A stretch of 64,000 nucleotides of DNA from Hedera helix (lineage: Eukaryota; Streptophyta; Magnoliopsida; Apiales; Araliaceae), in NCBI GenBank assembly GCA_947179155.2, contig OX359284.1, positions 8,170,432 to 8,234,431 on the forward strand, in the 5' to 3' direction. Shown one piece after another: positions 21,932-33,159 of this stretch. Under the pieces are notes generated by a model. The model ran no database searches. It saw only the letters and a program-made list of their open reading frames with translations, and had not been told where the DNA came from. Numbering within the stretch: position 1 is the first letter of the stretch; every line of letters begins with the position of its first letter. Position numbers and translations under genes: made by a program.

Positions 21932-23285
21932 TGTGACGCCCCCAAATCTAGGCCCACACAGCCCAAACTTGAGTCGTCAAAAGACTACAACAAAATTATT
22001 ACAACAAAGCACAACGTACAACAATACAGTTTATAATAATACACAACTAAGTCTTCACTATTATTGCCACACTATTTTACAACACGTGAAGACTAGGACA
22101 GCTATTCCTCGGACTCTCACTCCATCCCCCGGCTAGACCCCGTTATGTTCTCATCTCCTGTTGAAAACAATGGAACAAAAGAAAGGGTGAGCTCAAATAG
22201 CCCAGTAAGAAATATCATGACTAAGATAATGACGAATAAATTATCATTAGCCTTCAACAGTTGAGTTCTTGATAGAATACAATAGACTACAAGGTTTATA
22301 TCAAAAACTGTAGTTAAATTCTTAAACAACGTTCAGATCAATAATAGCAGCGGAATGAGCAATCTATTAGAAGAATAATGCAGACCATAATGTTCGCTCG
22401 CTTCTCTTTTTAGTAAAAACATCATCAACTTTTATCATCTGAAATACCATTAGTCATGATAATAAAAATTCACAGTTCCTGGTCATAATCATGCAAATCA
22501 ACAGTTCATCTTTGCACTACGGGCCAAAGATATTCAATAAAGCACCAACGGTCATGATTATACCAAATTCAGCCTTTGGTCATAATCATACCAACCAACA
22601 GTTCATCTTTGCACTACGGGCCAAAGAGAACATTCACCACGTGCCATAAAAGACACCGAACAGATGTATCGCCTTTAACCTAGTATATCGCCTTTAACCT
22701 ATCATCTGTTCAACAATTATATCACATCTGTGCCCCCGGCCACAGATATTCACAACAGCTTGATTCTTGATGATTAATACAAATAACAGTGATACAAATG
22801 ATGAACAGAAGAACAGGATAAACAATAAGTATCGAAAGTTTACTTTGTGCAGATTCAAATAATGTCCAAATTGCCAACATGATGTGAAGTGAAATTTAAA
22901 AATGATATTCAAGCTCCACAGTTCAGAATAACGATTACAGTTCAATAGAAATGTTCAGAAAATAGGAAGGTTCAGTTGAAATAATGAAATTCAACTATTA
23001 TGGAACATATAATATTTTCAGGAATTATAGAAGCAATAGTTCCATAATAAGTTTCGAATTAGGTGTATGAAAGAAAATAATATCCCTTACCGTAGCAGGT
23101 TTGATTAACAAAAGGTGAAGGGAATTAATATCCCTAACCATAGTAATTTTGAATAATGGAAGATGAAAAAGATGGTATCCCTTATGAGTATAAAGGAAAA
23201 TGATATCACTTACGAATATGGAATAAAAGTGTCATGTGATAATTCGTGTAGACAAATTATTTTCACACGAGACAAATAAAAAAAG

Positions 23286-23538
23286 GGTTATTCACCAACA
23301 GGCGATAATCCGCACCGTAAGGTTATTCCCATCAATTTGAATACGAATAGTTATTCACCAAACAGGCGTATTCCGCACCGTAAGGTTATTCCCACAATTT
23401 AATAGAATTTGAACACGAAGAGTTATTCACCAAACAGGCGATAATCCGCACCGTAAGGTTATTCTCAAAGATTAATAAGGAATGAATACAAAAGGTTATT
23501 CACCAACAGGCGGTAAACCGCGCCGTAAGGTTATTCCC
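23286..23538. repeat. Minisatellite in 3' LTR of B
   Basis: Four imperfect copies of a unit like GTTATTCACCAACAGGCG...CCGTAAGGTTATTCCC are separated by 15-30 bp of variable sequence. It lies downstream of the TATA box, hence in the transcribed part of the LTR. The E LTRs have an amplified form. Confidence 0.85.
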
Positions 23539-24127
23539 ACAATTTAATACATGGAAATAAATGGCACAAGAAAGAAACGATATTATTTTCGAGAATCAAA
23601 GAATGATAATCCCTTCAAGTAAGAAAGAAAATAATATCCATTTATGATGATGAAAAGAGTGATACCCCTTACCTTAACACGTGACTGGATATTGATTTAA
23701 ATGAGGTTGATCAACCTATATATTTATAATAAAATTAGTAATTACAATATATAAATTTCAAAGTGTATGATAACTCGTATAATATGAATTATCAAAATTA
23801 TATATATTTAACATAATTTTTGTAGTATAATATAACTACTTTAAAATAGTTTTTAAAATAATATTCTAAAATAAATCTTCCAAAGAAAGCTTTTAAAAAT
23901 GAATCTTCTTAAAGAAGAGTCTTCTAAAGGAAGATTTGTGAATACCGTGAAAAATAGGAATTTATGAAATTACTACTCTTTAATAAAAGACTTACTTGAA
24001 AAATTCCTGCACTCCTTTTGGCTTTCAAACTCTCAAAATAACCTTACTATGCTCAAAATTCTCTCACAATAAACTTATAGAAAAATTTATGTATTTTAGA
24101 TATGATTTTCTTATTCAGCGAAGGGCC

Positions 24128-24135
24128 TATTTATA
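24128..24135 (-). promoter_or_regulatory. Putative TATA box of element B 3' LTR
   Basis: The minus strand reads CTATAAATAGG in the same context as CTATAAATAGA in the E LTRs (57177-57184). Confidence 0.7.
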
Positions 24136-24224
24136 GCAAATGAAGTTACTATGCGTAGCACGCCGGGGAAGGAAAAATTGGGGGGCTGCGCCTCCCCCCG
24201 GCTGCGCAAACGTTTTTAAAATTT

Positions 24225-24390
24225 TTTCAATACTTGCACAGTAACTTTGCACAGTAACTTTAAAAATTTTCAAAAAGTGAACAGTAATGAACAGTAACTT
24301 CTGTCGGCAGATGAACAGTGTCTTTCCCGAGATGAACAGTAACTTCCGTCAATGAATAGTAACTTTTCCGGGAATGAATAGTAATTTTTG
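24225..24390 (-). promoter_or_regulatory. U3 repeat cluster upstream of the B TATA box
   Basis: About eight copies of AAGTTACTGTTCA-like sequence (minus strand) lie roughly 90-260 bp upstream of the TATA box. The copies vary at one or two positions (GCACAGTAACT, GAACAGTAACT, GAATAGTAACT on the plus strand). Position and repetition fit a promoter-proximal enhancer. The E LTRs lack it and carry other repeats there. Confidence 0.6.
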
Positions 24391-25118
24391 AAAAATAATA
24401 ATATTATATATATATATATTTTTTTTTAATAAAACAAAAATACCAATTAGTAATATGACAACTAAAATAATTCTACCACAGTGATAACAATAATTCAAAA
24501 TAATGTAACGACTACTGTGTCGATTATCAGATCAATAATATGAATTACTATGCATTTGTTACTGTGACAATTATTGGTTTAATAATGCAACATGTCGTGT
24601 AGTAACAATAATGCAAAATACTGTGTAGCAACAATTATTGAATTGATAACATAAAATATTATGCAGTGATAATTATTGATGAAATGATGCGCAACAGTTA
24701 CGGTGTCAATTATTAGACCAATAATACGAGACACTGTGCAATACCGTGTGCTACTGTAGAGTACCACATGCTACCGTAAAATACCATAAATTACCGTATG
24801 CTACTATTCTTTTATCACCAGTATTTAAACAGTTAACACCGTTGACTATTTTTATTTAAAAAGGTTACTTCTGTCGTTTTCTATATCCGACAATTATTCC
24901 GTTGTGGGGTCCACCAATAATTAGTTATTTCGGCGCCGTCGTACGGCCCGAATATTCCCCGACCAAACGAATATTCCTCGACAAAGCGAATATTGTCCGA
25001 CAAAATAAAATTTGCACATAACATCCTTAACTTTTAACTTTATTTATTTAACCACTTACTGTTTCAGAAAAAATATATATGAAGAAAATTAATTTTATAT
25101 TTCATAAAATTCGGGGTC

Positions 25119-25973
25119 TTACAACCTCCCCTCCTTATGAAATTTCGTCCCCGAAATTGACGTACCTGGCATTTCGAAGAGGTAAGGATACTTAGATTTC
25201 ATCTCAGATTCTAGCTCCCAGGTCATTTCTTCAATATCTTGGTTCCTCCATAAAACCTTAACTTGAGGTATAACCTTTGAGCGTAGAATCTGCTCCTTCT
25301 TATCTAGGATCTTAACAGGTACTTCCTCGTACGTTAAATCCTCTTCTATAACGTCCGGTTCTAACTCAATGACGTGGTTTGGGTCCTTCACATATTTACG
25401 TAACATAGATATGTGAAAAACGTTATGGATGCGAGACATACTTGGTGGTAGGGCTAGTCTGTAGGCTACGGTTCCTACTCGATCGAGAATTTCAAATGGG
25501 CCAACAAATCGAGGGTTGAGCTTTCCTCTCTTTCCGAATCTCGTAACCCCTTTCCATGGAGAAACACGTAAGAATACATGATCTCCGACGTTGAATCTCT
25601 CATCTCTCCGATGAAGATCGGCATAACTCTTTTGTCGTTCTTGTGCGGTCTGTATTCGTTGTCGGATCATTTGGATCTTTTCTGTTGTCAAGCGTACCAA
25701 CTCGGGTCCCAACAGTTTTGCTTCTCCTACCTCATTCCAACATACTGGAGAGCGACACTTGCGTCCATATAAAGCCTCGAATGGAGCCATACCTATACTT
25801 GCTTGGTAACTGTTGTTGTAAGAAAATTCCACCAATGGCAAGTACTGATCCCAACTTCCTTTGAAATCTAGTACGCAAAGTCTTAAAAGATCTTCGAGGG
25901 TCTGAATCGTCCTTTCCGATTGTCCGTCCGTTTGAGGATGGTATGCAGAACTAAAACGTAGTTCAGTGCCCAT
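25119..25973 (-). pseudogene. pol: Element B integrase C-terminus and chromodomain, out of frame
   Basis: 284 codons follow the main polyprotein but in another frame. It holds the third catalytic residue of integrase (the Glu in QSERT), the PFEALYGRKCRSP motif, the GPF/Y module (PRFVGPFEIL) and a chromodomain (about residues 210-265; ILDKKEQ, VLWRN, MTWELE). The final codons run through the polypurine tract and the stop TAA lies inside the 3' LTR. The frame break is explained by a 4-bp tandem duplication (GACTGACT, 25985-25992). Otherwise this part is intact, with no stops. Confidence 0.9.
25124..25136 (-). other. Polypurine tract of element B
   Basis: The minus strand reads AAGGAGGGGAGGT directly before the 3' LTR. 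It is also coding, since the chromodomain frame crosses it. Confidence 0.9.
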
Positions 25974-28900
25974 AGCTTTTTGTAGACTGACTGATCCAAA
26001 AGCGTGAAGTGAATCTAGGATCTCGATTAGAAACTATGGAAAGTGGCATGCCATGCAATCTCACGATCTCATTTATGTACATACCGGCAAGACGTTCAAG
26101 TGAAAAGTTTTCTCGTATAGGCAAGAAATGAGCGGATTTGGTCAATCTATCTATGATGACCCAAATTGCATCTAAGCCTTGAGAAAATTTGGGAAGACCC
26201 GTCACGAAATCCATATTGATGTGTTCCCACTTCCATTCGGGAACCTCAAGTGGTTGTAAAGGACCCTTAGGTACTTGATGCTCTGCCTTGACACGTTGAC
26301 AAGTTAAGCACCTTGAGATAAACTCTGCAATCTCTCTTTTCATATTGTTCCACCAAAATGTATGTCGAAGATCTCGATACATCTTGGTACCTCCTGGGTG
26401 GATTGCAAATGGCGTGTTGTGTGCCTCCATCATGATTTTATGTTTTAATTCAGGATCGTTAGGAACACAGAGTCGAGAGTTGACTCGAAGTATTCCTTTC
26501 TCGTCGATTCTTGCTTCGGGAATGGTACCTTCTTGTACTTTCTTTATCATGTTTATCAGTTCCGGATCGGTAGCTTGAGCAGCTTTAATTTTATCGATTA
26601 AAGCTGGTTCTACTCGCACGTGAGCAATCTTCGAGTGGGTCCCTGGTGTCTTTAGCTGTATCTCCATCTTTTGCAAGTCGTACAAAATACACTTTTGTGT
26701 TGTCAGCAGTGCACTTGTACTCGCATAAGATTTTCTGCTCAAAGCGTCAGCTACAACGTTCGCCTTTCCCGGGTGATACTGGATTGTGTGGTCGTAATCC
26801 TTCAACAGCTCAAGCCAACGTCGTTGTCGCATGTTGAGTTCCTTCTGGGTGAAGAAATACTTGAGACTTTTATGATCCGTATAGATATCCACCTTTTCTC
26901 CGTACAAGTAGTGTCTCCAGATCTTCAATGCGAAAACGACTGCTGCCAACTCTAGATCATGAGTAGGGTAATTTTTCTCATAATCTTTGAGTTGTCGAGA
27001 GGCATAGGCTATAACCTTTCCATGTTGCATAAGGACACAGCCTAGACCTTTCCCTGAAGCATCACTGTATATGACAAATTCTCCCGATCCTGATGGAATG
27101 GTCAGAACAGGAGCTGAAACAAGTCTCCTCTTAAGATCTTGAAAACTTTTCTCGCATTGCTCGCTCCATATGAATTTTGTGCTTTTCCGAGTAAGCTGAG
27201 TTAATGGAGTGGCGATTCGAGAAAATCCTTCTACGAATCTCCGATAATAACCAGCTAGGCCCAGAAAACTTCGGACTTCGGTTACTGTCTTGGGTTGTTC
27301 CCAATTTAGTACCGTTTCAATCTTCGCAGGATCGACTGATATTCCTTGACTAGAAATCACATGCCCAAGAAACGTGACCTCCTCAAGCCAGAACTCACAT
27401 TTCTTCAACTTGGCATATAATTTGTTCTCACGGAGCTTTTGGAGTATCAATCTCAGGTGTTGTTCATGATCCTCACGATTTTTGGAGTATATGAGGATGT
27501 CATCAATAAAGACAACCACAAAATGATCCAAATATTCCTTGAATATTCGGTTCATCATGTCCATGAAAGCTGCAGGAGCATTGGTTAGTCCAAAAGGCAT
27601 GACTAAAAACTCATAATGCCCATAACGAGTTCTGAAAGCAGTCTTTGGAATGTCCTCAGCTTTAACCTTTAACTGATGATATCCAGAACGGAGATCAATC
27701 TTTGAGAAATGTTGAGCACCTTGTAATTGATCAAACATGTCATCAATTCGAGGTAACGGATACCTGTTTTTGATGGTGACATGGTTCAATTCTCGGTAGT
27801 CAATGCACAATCTCATACTCCCGTCTTTCTTCTTCACAAATAGAACAGGAGCACCCCAAGGTGATGCACTCGGACGAATGAAACCAGTATCCAACAATTC
27901 CTGTAGTTGGACTTTTAACTCTTGAAGTTCAATGGGAGCCATTCGGTATGGAGTTTTGGAAATGGGCTTAGTACCGGGTTCAAGATCGATACAGAATTCA
28001 ATTTCTCGGTTTGGGGGTAAGCCAGGAAGTTCCTCAGGAAAAACGTCAGGAAACTCATTAACAATGGGAATATTATTCAAGTTTGACGTATTTTTGTTCA
28101 AATCAGTGACATGAGCTAAAAAGGCTTGACATCCGTTTTTCAATAAACGAATGGCTTTATGGCTAGAAATAACAGTTATAGATTTCAATGGTTTAGTTGC
28201 TTGAATTTGCATGATAGGTTGATTAGGAATATGAAAACTAATAATCTTATGAAAACAATCAATTTTAGCATGATGGATAGTCAACCAATCAATTCCTAAA
28301 ATCACATCAAATTCATGCATTTCCAAAGAAATAAGGTCAACAGGTAATGTGAGGTTGTTGATTTGAACTAGGCAAGATTTATAGACAGTAGATGTAATGG
28401 TCATTTCTCCTAATGGGGTTTCAACTGATAAGTCAAAGTCCAAATTTTCAGGAGTTAAGTTTAAACGCTGAGCACATGCAGGTGAGATAAAAGAATGGGT
28501 AGAACCAGTATCTAACAAAGCGTAGACTTCACGAGAATTTATGAATAGCTTACCGGTTATCACCTCGTTCGAGTTTCGTGTCATTTGGGATGTCACAACA
28601 AAAGCTCTCCCTTGAACTACAGATTTTCCCTTATCCGCGCTAGCTTTTGGTATCATCACTGCAGCTGGACTTGATTTTGTGGCAGGACAAAACCGCGCAA
28701 GATGACCCTCTTTCCCACAACTGTAGCACTTTTTGGACTGCAGTGTACAGTTTGGGCTGATGTGACCTTCCTGACCACACCTATAGCATCTCACTGGTGG
28801 TCGATCTTCTCCCCTTGAAACTGGGGTCGGTGCTGGTGCTAGTACTGGTACTGGTGCCCTTCCATAATTATTATGGAATCTCTTTCTTTTGAAATTGTTC

Positions 28901-29760
28901 CCACTGGATTCTCCTCTTCTGTTATTTGATGTGGAATTACCACCGAAGTATTGGTTACCTCCTCGATGGTTCTCGTTCCTGTGGTTGTTATCATTTCTCT
29001 GATCATTGACTCTTGGCTGTAATTTTTCATCTGTTTGCTCCGCCCTTTGAGCCCTATCAACAACATCTGAATACAAACTAAATTTATGAGAGCTAAGTTG
29101 TTGACGGATTTCGAATCTTAGACCACGTAAGAACATCCGACTCATCCGTGCTTCGTCATCTACTAGATGAGTCGCAAAACGAGACAGTTCAGCAAACTTA
29201 GCTTCATATTGAGAAACTGTCATGTTTCCCTGCTCCAGCTTAATGAATTCCACTTCCTTCATATGGCGGATGCTTTCTGGGAAGTACTTTTCATTAAATA
29301 GCTCTTGGAATTCTGTCCAAGACATCTCAAGTGCTGAAGGGTGGATACGTTTTACCGCTTCCCACCAGTGATCCGCCTCACCTCGAAACATAAAGGTAGT
29401 AAAGGGCACCTTCTGATCATCAGCGCATTGTAGGACATTAAGTATTTTTGTCGTCTGCTTCAGCCATGCCTCCGCTTTGAGTGGGTCAGGCTTCCCGTGG
29501 AATTCAGGTGGTCCCAATTCTTTAAATTGCTTGACAGTGATCATCCTCAAATTACCAGCGTTTCTACCGTTATTGTTAACTGGATTTCCTCTTGCCTGAT
29601 TCTGCATGAACTGCATGAAATTCCTAAAGAATCCATCATTCATCATGTTATCAGGAATATTATTTCCTGAGTTGGCAGGAGGATTGTTTGTGGCTTCTTG
29701 ATTTTCGGCTACATTCGCTTCGGGTATTTCGTAGTTAACCTCTTGATTTCCAGATGCCAT
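25963..29760 (-). CDS. gag-pol: Element B Gag-Pol polyprotein (truncated in integrase)
   Basis: 1265 codons from ATG 29760. Approximate layout: Gag with GPPEFHG (about 82), HWWEAV and FNEKYFP (about 130-165); Asn/Arg-rich linker; two CCHC zinc knuckles (about 323-360); protease LLDTGSTHSFI (about 415) with LGIDWL; RT with APYRMAP, FGLTNAPAAFM and FIDDILIYS (about 750); RNase H from YSDASGKGLG (about 895); integrase zinc domain HPGGTKM...CLTCQR (about 1125-1160); core first Asp at MDFV (about 1183). The second catalytic Asp is Asn (SNRD, codon at 26026-26028). The frame ends 20 residues later through a 4-bp tandem duplication. Fused Gag and Pol in one frame is normal for this clade. The start is chosen because the E remnants carry a very similar N-terminus (MAS-NQE-NYE). 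Protease, RT and RNase H look intact. Confidence 0.93.
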   Translation of the reverse strand: MASGNQEVNYEIPEANVAENQEATNNPPANSGNNIPDNMMNDGFFRNFMQFMQNQARGNPVNNNGRNAGNLRMITVKQFKELGPPEFHGKPDPLKAEAWLKQTTKILNVLQCADDQKVPFTTFMFRGEADHWWEAVKRIHPSALEMSWTEFQELFNEKYFPESIRHMKEVEFIKLEQGNMTVSQYEAKFAELSRFATHLVDDEARMSRMFLRGLRFEIRQQLSSHKFSLYSDVVDRAQRAEQTDEKLQPRVNDQRNDNNHRNENHRGGNQYFGGNSTSNNRRGESSGNNFKRKRFHNNYGRAPVPVLAPAPTPVSRGEDRPPVRCYRCGQEGHISPNCTLQSKKCYSCGKEGHLARFCPATKSSPAAVMIPKASADKGKSVVQGRAFVVTSQMTRNSNEVITGKLFINSREVYALLDTGSTHSFISPACAQRLNLTPENLDFDLSVETPLGEMTITSTVYKSCLVQINNLTLPVDLISLEMHEFDVILGIDWLTIHHAKIDCFHKIISFHIPNQPIMQIQATKPLKSITVISSHKAIRLLKNGCQAFLAHVTDLNKNTSNLNNIPIVNEFPDVFPEELPGLPPNREIEFCIDLEPGTKPISKTPYRMAPIELQELKVQLQELLDTGFIRPSASPWGAPVLFVKKKDGSMRLCIDYRELNHVTIKNRYPLPRIDDMFDQLQGAQHFSKIDLRSGYHQLKVKAEDIPKTAFRTRYGHYEFLVMPFGLTNAPAAFMDMMNRIFKEYLDHFVVVFIDDILIYSKNREDHEQHLRLILQKLRENKLYAKLKKCEFWLEEVTFLGHVISSQGISVDPAKIETVLNWEQPKTVTEVRSFLGLAGYYRRFVEGFSRIATPLTQLTRKSTKFIWSEQCEKSFQDLKRRLVSAPVLTIPSGSGEFVIYSDASGKGLGCVLMQHGKVIAYASRQLKDYEKNYPTHDLELAAVVFALKIWRHYLYGEKVDIYTDHKSLKYFFTQKELNMRQRRWLELLKDYDHTIQYHPGKANVVADALSRKSYASTSALLTTQKCILYDLQKMEIQLKTPGTHSKIAHVRVEPALIDKIKAAQATDPELINMIKKVQEGTIPEARIDEKGILRVNSRLCVPNDPELKHKIMMEAHNTPFAIHPGGTKMYRDLRHTFWWNNMKREIAEFISRCLTCQRVKAEHQVPKGPLQPLEVPEWKWEHINMDFVTGLPKFSQGLDAIWVIIDRLTKSAHFLPIRENFSLERLAGMYINEIVRLHGMPLSIVSNRDPRFTSRFWISQSTKSYGH

Positions 29761-29946
29761 ACTAAACTGTGGTCACAAAATAAATGTTAGTTTAAACAAA
29801 CTGACTCATCACTTCATGTCCCTATATTCAAATCAACTCATTAGATAATAAAATCTAATTTAGGTAGGACACACTAGTGACTGATTCTATTCGTCTCTCC
29901 CCTCCTAGTTCTAACCCCAGATCTCCATTAAAGACCATATCCCTAA
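29761..29946 (-). other. Short untranslated leader of element B
   Basis: About 190 bp between the primer site and gag, with no extra ORF. A near-identical leader is kept in the E units (59429-59613). Confidence 0.8.
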
Positions 29947-29958
29947 GCTCTGATGCCA
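29947..29958 (-). other. Primer-binding site of element B (variant)
   Basis: The minus strand reads TGGCATCAGAGC. It differs from the initiator tRNA-Met complement at one base, opposite the tRNA discriminator position. The same variant is in both E units, so it is a family trait rather than a private mutation. Confidence 0.85.
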
Positions 29959-31314
29959 ACTGTGACGCCCCCAAATCTAGGCCCACACAGCCCAAACTTG
30001 AGTCGTCAAAAGACTACAACAAAATTATTACAACAAAGCACAACGTGCAACAATACAGTGTATAATAATACACAACTAAGTCTTCACTATTATTGCCACA
30101 CTATTTTACAACACGTGAAGACTAGGACAGCTATTCCTCGGACTCTCACTCCATCCCCCGGCTAGACCCCGTTACGTTCTCATCTCCTGTTGAAAACAAT
30201 AGAACAAAAGAAAGGGTGAGCTCAAATAGCCCAGTAAGAAATATCATGACTAAGATAATGACGAATAAATTATCATTAGCCTTCAACAGTTGAGTTCTTG
30301 ATAGAATACAATAGACTACAAGGTTTATATCAAAAACTGTAGTTAAATTCTTAAACAACGTTCAGATCAATAATAGCAGCGGAATGAGCAATCTATTAGA
30401 AGAATAATGCAGACCATAATGTTCACTCGCTTCTCTTTTTAGTAAAAACATCATCAACTTTTATCATCTGAAATACCATTAGTCATGATAATAAAAATTC
30501 ACAGTTCCTGGTCATAATCATGCAAATCAACAGTTCATCTTTGCACTACGGGCCAAAGATATTCAATAAAGCACCAACGGTCATGATTATACCAGATTCA
30601 GCCTTTGGTCATAATCATACCAACCAACAGTTCATCTTTGCACTACGGGCCAAAGAGAACATTCACCACGTGCCATAAAAGACACCGAACAGATGTATCG
30701 CCTTTAACCTAGTATATCGCCTTTAACCTATCATCTGTTCAACAATTATATCACATCTGTGCCCCCGGCCACAGATATTCACAACAGCTTGATTCTTGAT
30801 GATTAATACAAATAACAGTGATACAAATGATGAACAGAAGAACAGGATAAACAATAAGTATCGAAAGTTTACTTTGTGCAGATTCAAATAATGTCCAAAT
30901 TGCCAACATGATGTGAAGTGAAATTTAAAAATGATATTCAAGCTCCACAGTTCAGAATAACGATTACAGTTCAATAGAAATGTTCAGAAAATAGGAAGGT
31001 TCAGTTGAAATAATGAAATTCAACTATTATGGAACATATAATATTTTCAGGAATTATAGAAGCAATAGTTCCATAATAAGTTTCGAATTAGGTGTATGAA
31101 AGAAAATAATATCCCTTACCGTAGCAGGTTTGATTAACAAAAGGTGAAGGGAATTAATATCCCTAACCATAGTAATTTTGAATAATGGAAGATGAAAAAG
31201 ATGGTATCCCTTATGAGTATAAAGGAAAATGATATCACTTACGAATATGGAATAAAAGTGTCATGTGATAATTCGTGTAGACAAATTATTTCCACACGAG
31301 ACAAATAAAAAAAG

Positions 31315-31568
31315 GGTTATTCACCAACAGGCGATAATCCGCACCGTAAGGTTATTCCCATCAATTTGAATACGAATAGTTATTCACCAAACAGGCGTAT
31401 TCCGCACCGTAAGGTTATTCCCACAATTTAATAGAATTTGAACACGAAGAGTTATTCACCAAACAGGCGATAATCCGCACCGTAAGGTTATTCTCAAAGA
31501 TTAATAAGGAATGAATACAAAAGGTTATTCACCAACAGGCGGTAAACCGCGCCGTAAGGTTATTCCCA
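31315..31568. repeat. Minisatellite in 5' LTR of B
   Basis: Same four-copy repeat as 23286-23538; copy number has not changed since insertion. Confidence 0.85.
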
Positions 31569-32156
31569 CAATTTAATACATGGAAATAAATGGCACAAGA
31601 AAGAAACGATATTATTTTCGAGAATCAAAGAATGATAATCCCTTCAAGTAAGAAAGAAAATAATATCCATTTATGATGATGAAAAGAGTGATACCCCTTA
31701 CCTTAACACGTGACTGGATATTGATTTAAATGAGGTTGATCAACCTATATATTTATAATAAAATTAGTAATTACAATATATAAATTTCAAAGTGTATGAT
31801 AACTCGTATAATATGAATTATCAAAATTATATATATTTAACATAATTTTTGTAGTATAATATAACTACTTTAAAATAGTTTTTAAAATAATATTCTAAAA
31901 TAAATCTTCCAAAGAAAGCTTTTAAAAATGAATCTTCTTAAAGAAGAGTCTTCTAAAGGAAGATTTGTGAATACCGTGAAAAATAGGAATTTATGAAATT
32001 ACTACTCTTTAATAAAAGACTTACTTGAAAAATTCCTGCACTCCTTTTGGCTTTCAAACTCTCAAAATAACCTTACTATGCTCAAAATTCTCTCACAATA
32101 AACTTATAGAAAAATTTATGTATTTTAGATATGATTTTCTTATTCAGCGAAGGGCC

Positions 32157-32164
32157 TATTTATA
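32157..32164 (-). promoter_or_regulatory. Putative TATA box of element B 5' LTR
   Basis: TATAAATA on the minus strand. It would drive the genomic RNA of B toward lower coordinates. Confidence 0.7.
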
Positions 32165-33154
32165 GCAAATGAAGTTACTATGCGTAGCACGCCGGGGAAG
32201 GAAAAATTGGGGGGCTGCGCCTCCCCCCGGCTGCGCAAACGTTTTTAAATTTTTTTTCAATACTTGCACAGTAACTTTGCACCGTAACTTTAAAAAATTT
32301 CAAAAAGTGAACATTAATGAACAGTAACTTCTGTCGGCAGATGAACAGTGTCTTTCCCGAGATGAACAGTAACTTCCGTCAGTGAATAGTAACTTTTCCG
32401 GGAATGAATAGTAATTTTTGAAAAATAATAATATTATATATATATATATTTTTTTTTTAATAAAACAAAAATACCAATTAGTAATATGACAACTAAAATA
32501 ATTCTACCACAGTGATAACAATAATTCAAAATAATGTAACGACTACTGTGTCGATTATCAGATCAATAATATGAATTACTATGCATTTGTTACTGTGGCA
32601 ATTATTGGTTTAATAATGCAACATGTCGTGTAGTAACAATAATGCAAAATACTGTGTAGCAACAATTATTGAATTGATAACATAAAATATTATGCAGTGA
32701 TAATTATTGATGAAATGATGCGCAACAGTTACGGTGTCAATTATTAGACCAATAATACGAGACACTGTGCAATACCGTGTGCTACTGTAGAGTACCACAT
32801 GCTACCGTAAAATACCATAAATTACCGTATGCTACTATTCTTTTATCACCAGTATTTAAACAGTTAACACCGTTGACTATTTTTATTTAAAAAGGTTACT
32901 TCTGTCGTTTTCTATATCCGACAATTATTCCGTTGTGGGGTCCACCAATAATTAGTTATTTCGGGGCCGTCGTACGGCCCGAATATTCCCCGACCAAACG
33001 AATATTCCTCGACAAAGCGAATATTGTCCGACAAAATAAAATTTGCACATAACATCCTTAACTTTTAACTTTATCTATTTAACCACTTACTGTTTCAGAA
33101 AAAATATATATGAAGAAAATTAATTTTATATTTCATAAAATTCGGGGTCTTACA

Positions 33155-33159
33155 TAAAA
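33155..33159. repeat. Target-site duplication TAAAA, right of element B
   Basis: Matches 21927-21931. Confidence 0.88.

Larger units (their letters stand above)
21932..25123 (-). mobile_element. 3' LTR of element B
   Basis: Minus-strand LTR, TGTAAGACCC to GGGGGCGTCACA, 3192 bp. In transcription order the distal U3 carries CAATAATTG/CAGTAAC repeats (about 24780-24480). A promoter-proximal segment follows with eight AACAGTAACTT-like repeats (24225-24390) and a GC-rich dyad (24153-24207). After the TATA box (24128-24135) come a minisatellite (23286-23538) and a pair of repeats containing GCACTACGGGCCAAAGA (about 22510 and 22608). The downstream part matches the E LTRs, but the promoter-proximal part does not. 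Confidence 0.95.
21932..33154 (-). mobile_element. Element B: young, nearly complete Tekay/Del-type chromovirus
   Basis: On the minus strand: 5' LTR (33154-29961), primer site, gag-pol ORF (29760-25963), frameshifted integrase tail and chromodomain (25973-25119), polypurine tract and 3' LTR (25123-21932). It is flanked by TAAAA duplications. The LTRs are 3194 and 3192 bp with about 16 differences by eye (0.5%), so insertion was recent. It has one long polyprotein frame without in-frame stops, but a 4-bp tandem duplication and a catalytic-site change disable integrase. It is closely related to the E array by LTR, leader and gag start, and could have been its autonomous relative. Confidence 0.95.
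29961..33154 (-). mobile_element. 5' LTR of element B
   Basis: 3194 bp, TG...CA, followed on the plus strand by the TAAAA duplication. It has the same internal layout as the 3' LTR: TATA box at 32157-32164, minisatellite at 31315-31568 and AACAGTAACTT-like cluster around 32265-32420. Differences from the 3' copy are scattered single bases plus one or two homopolymer changes. Confidence 0.95.

Noticed and set aside
23286..23538. Regularly spaced GC-marked repeats that look a little like a CRISPR array (also 57511-58225)
   Set aside because: They lie inside plant LTRs, the units are imperfect, the spacers are related to each other, and no cas-like genes exist here. They are LTR minisatellites.
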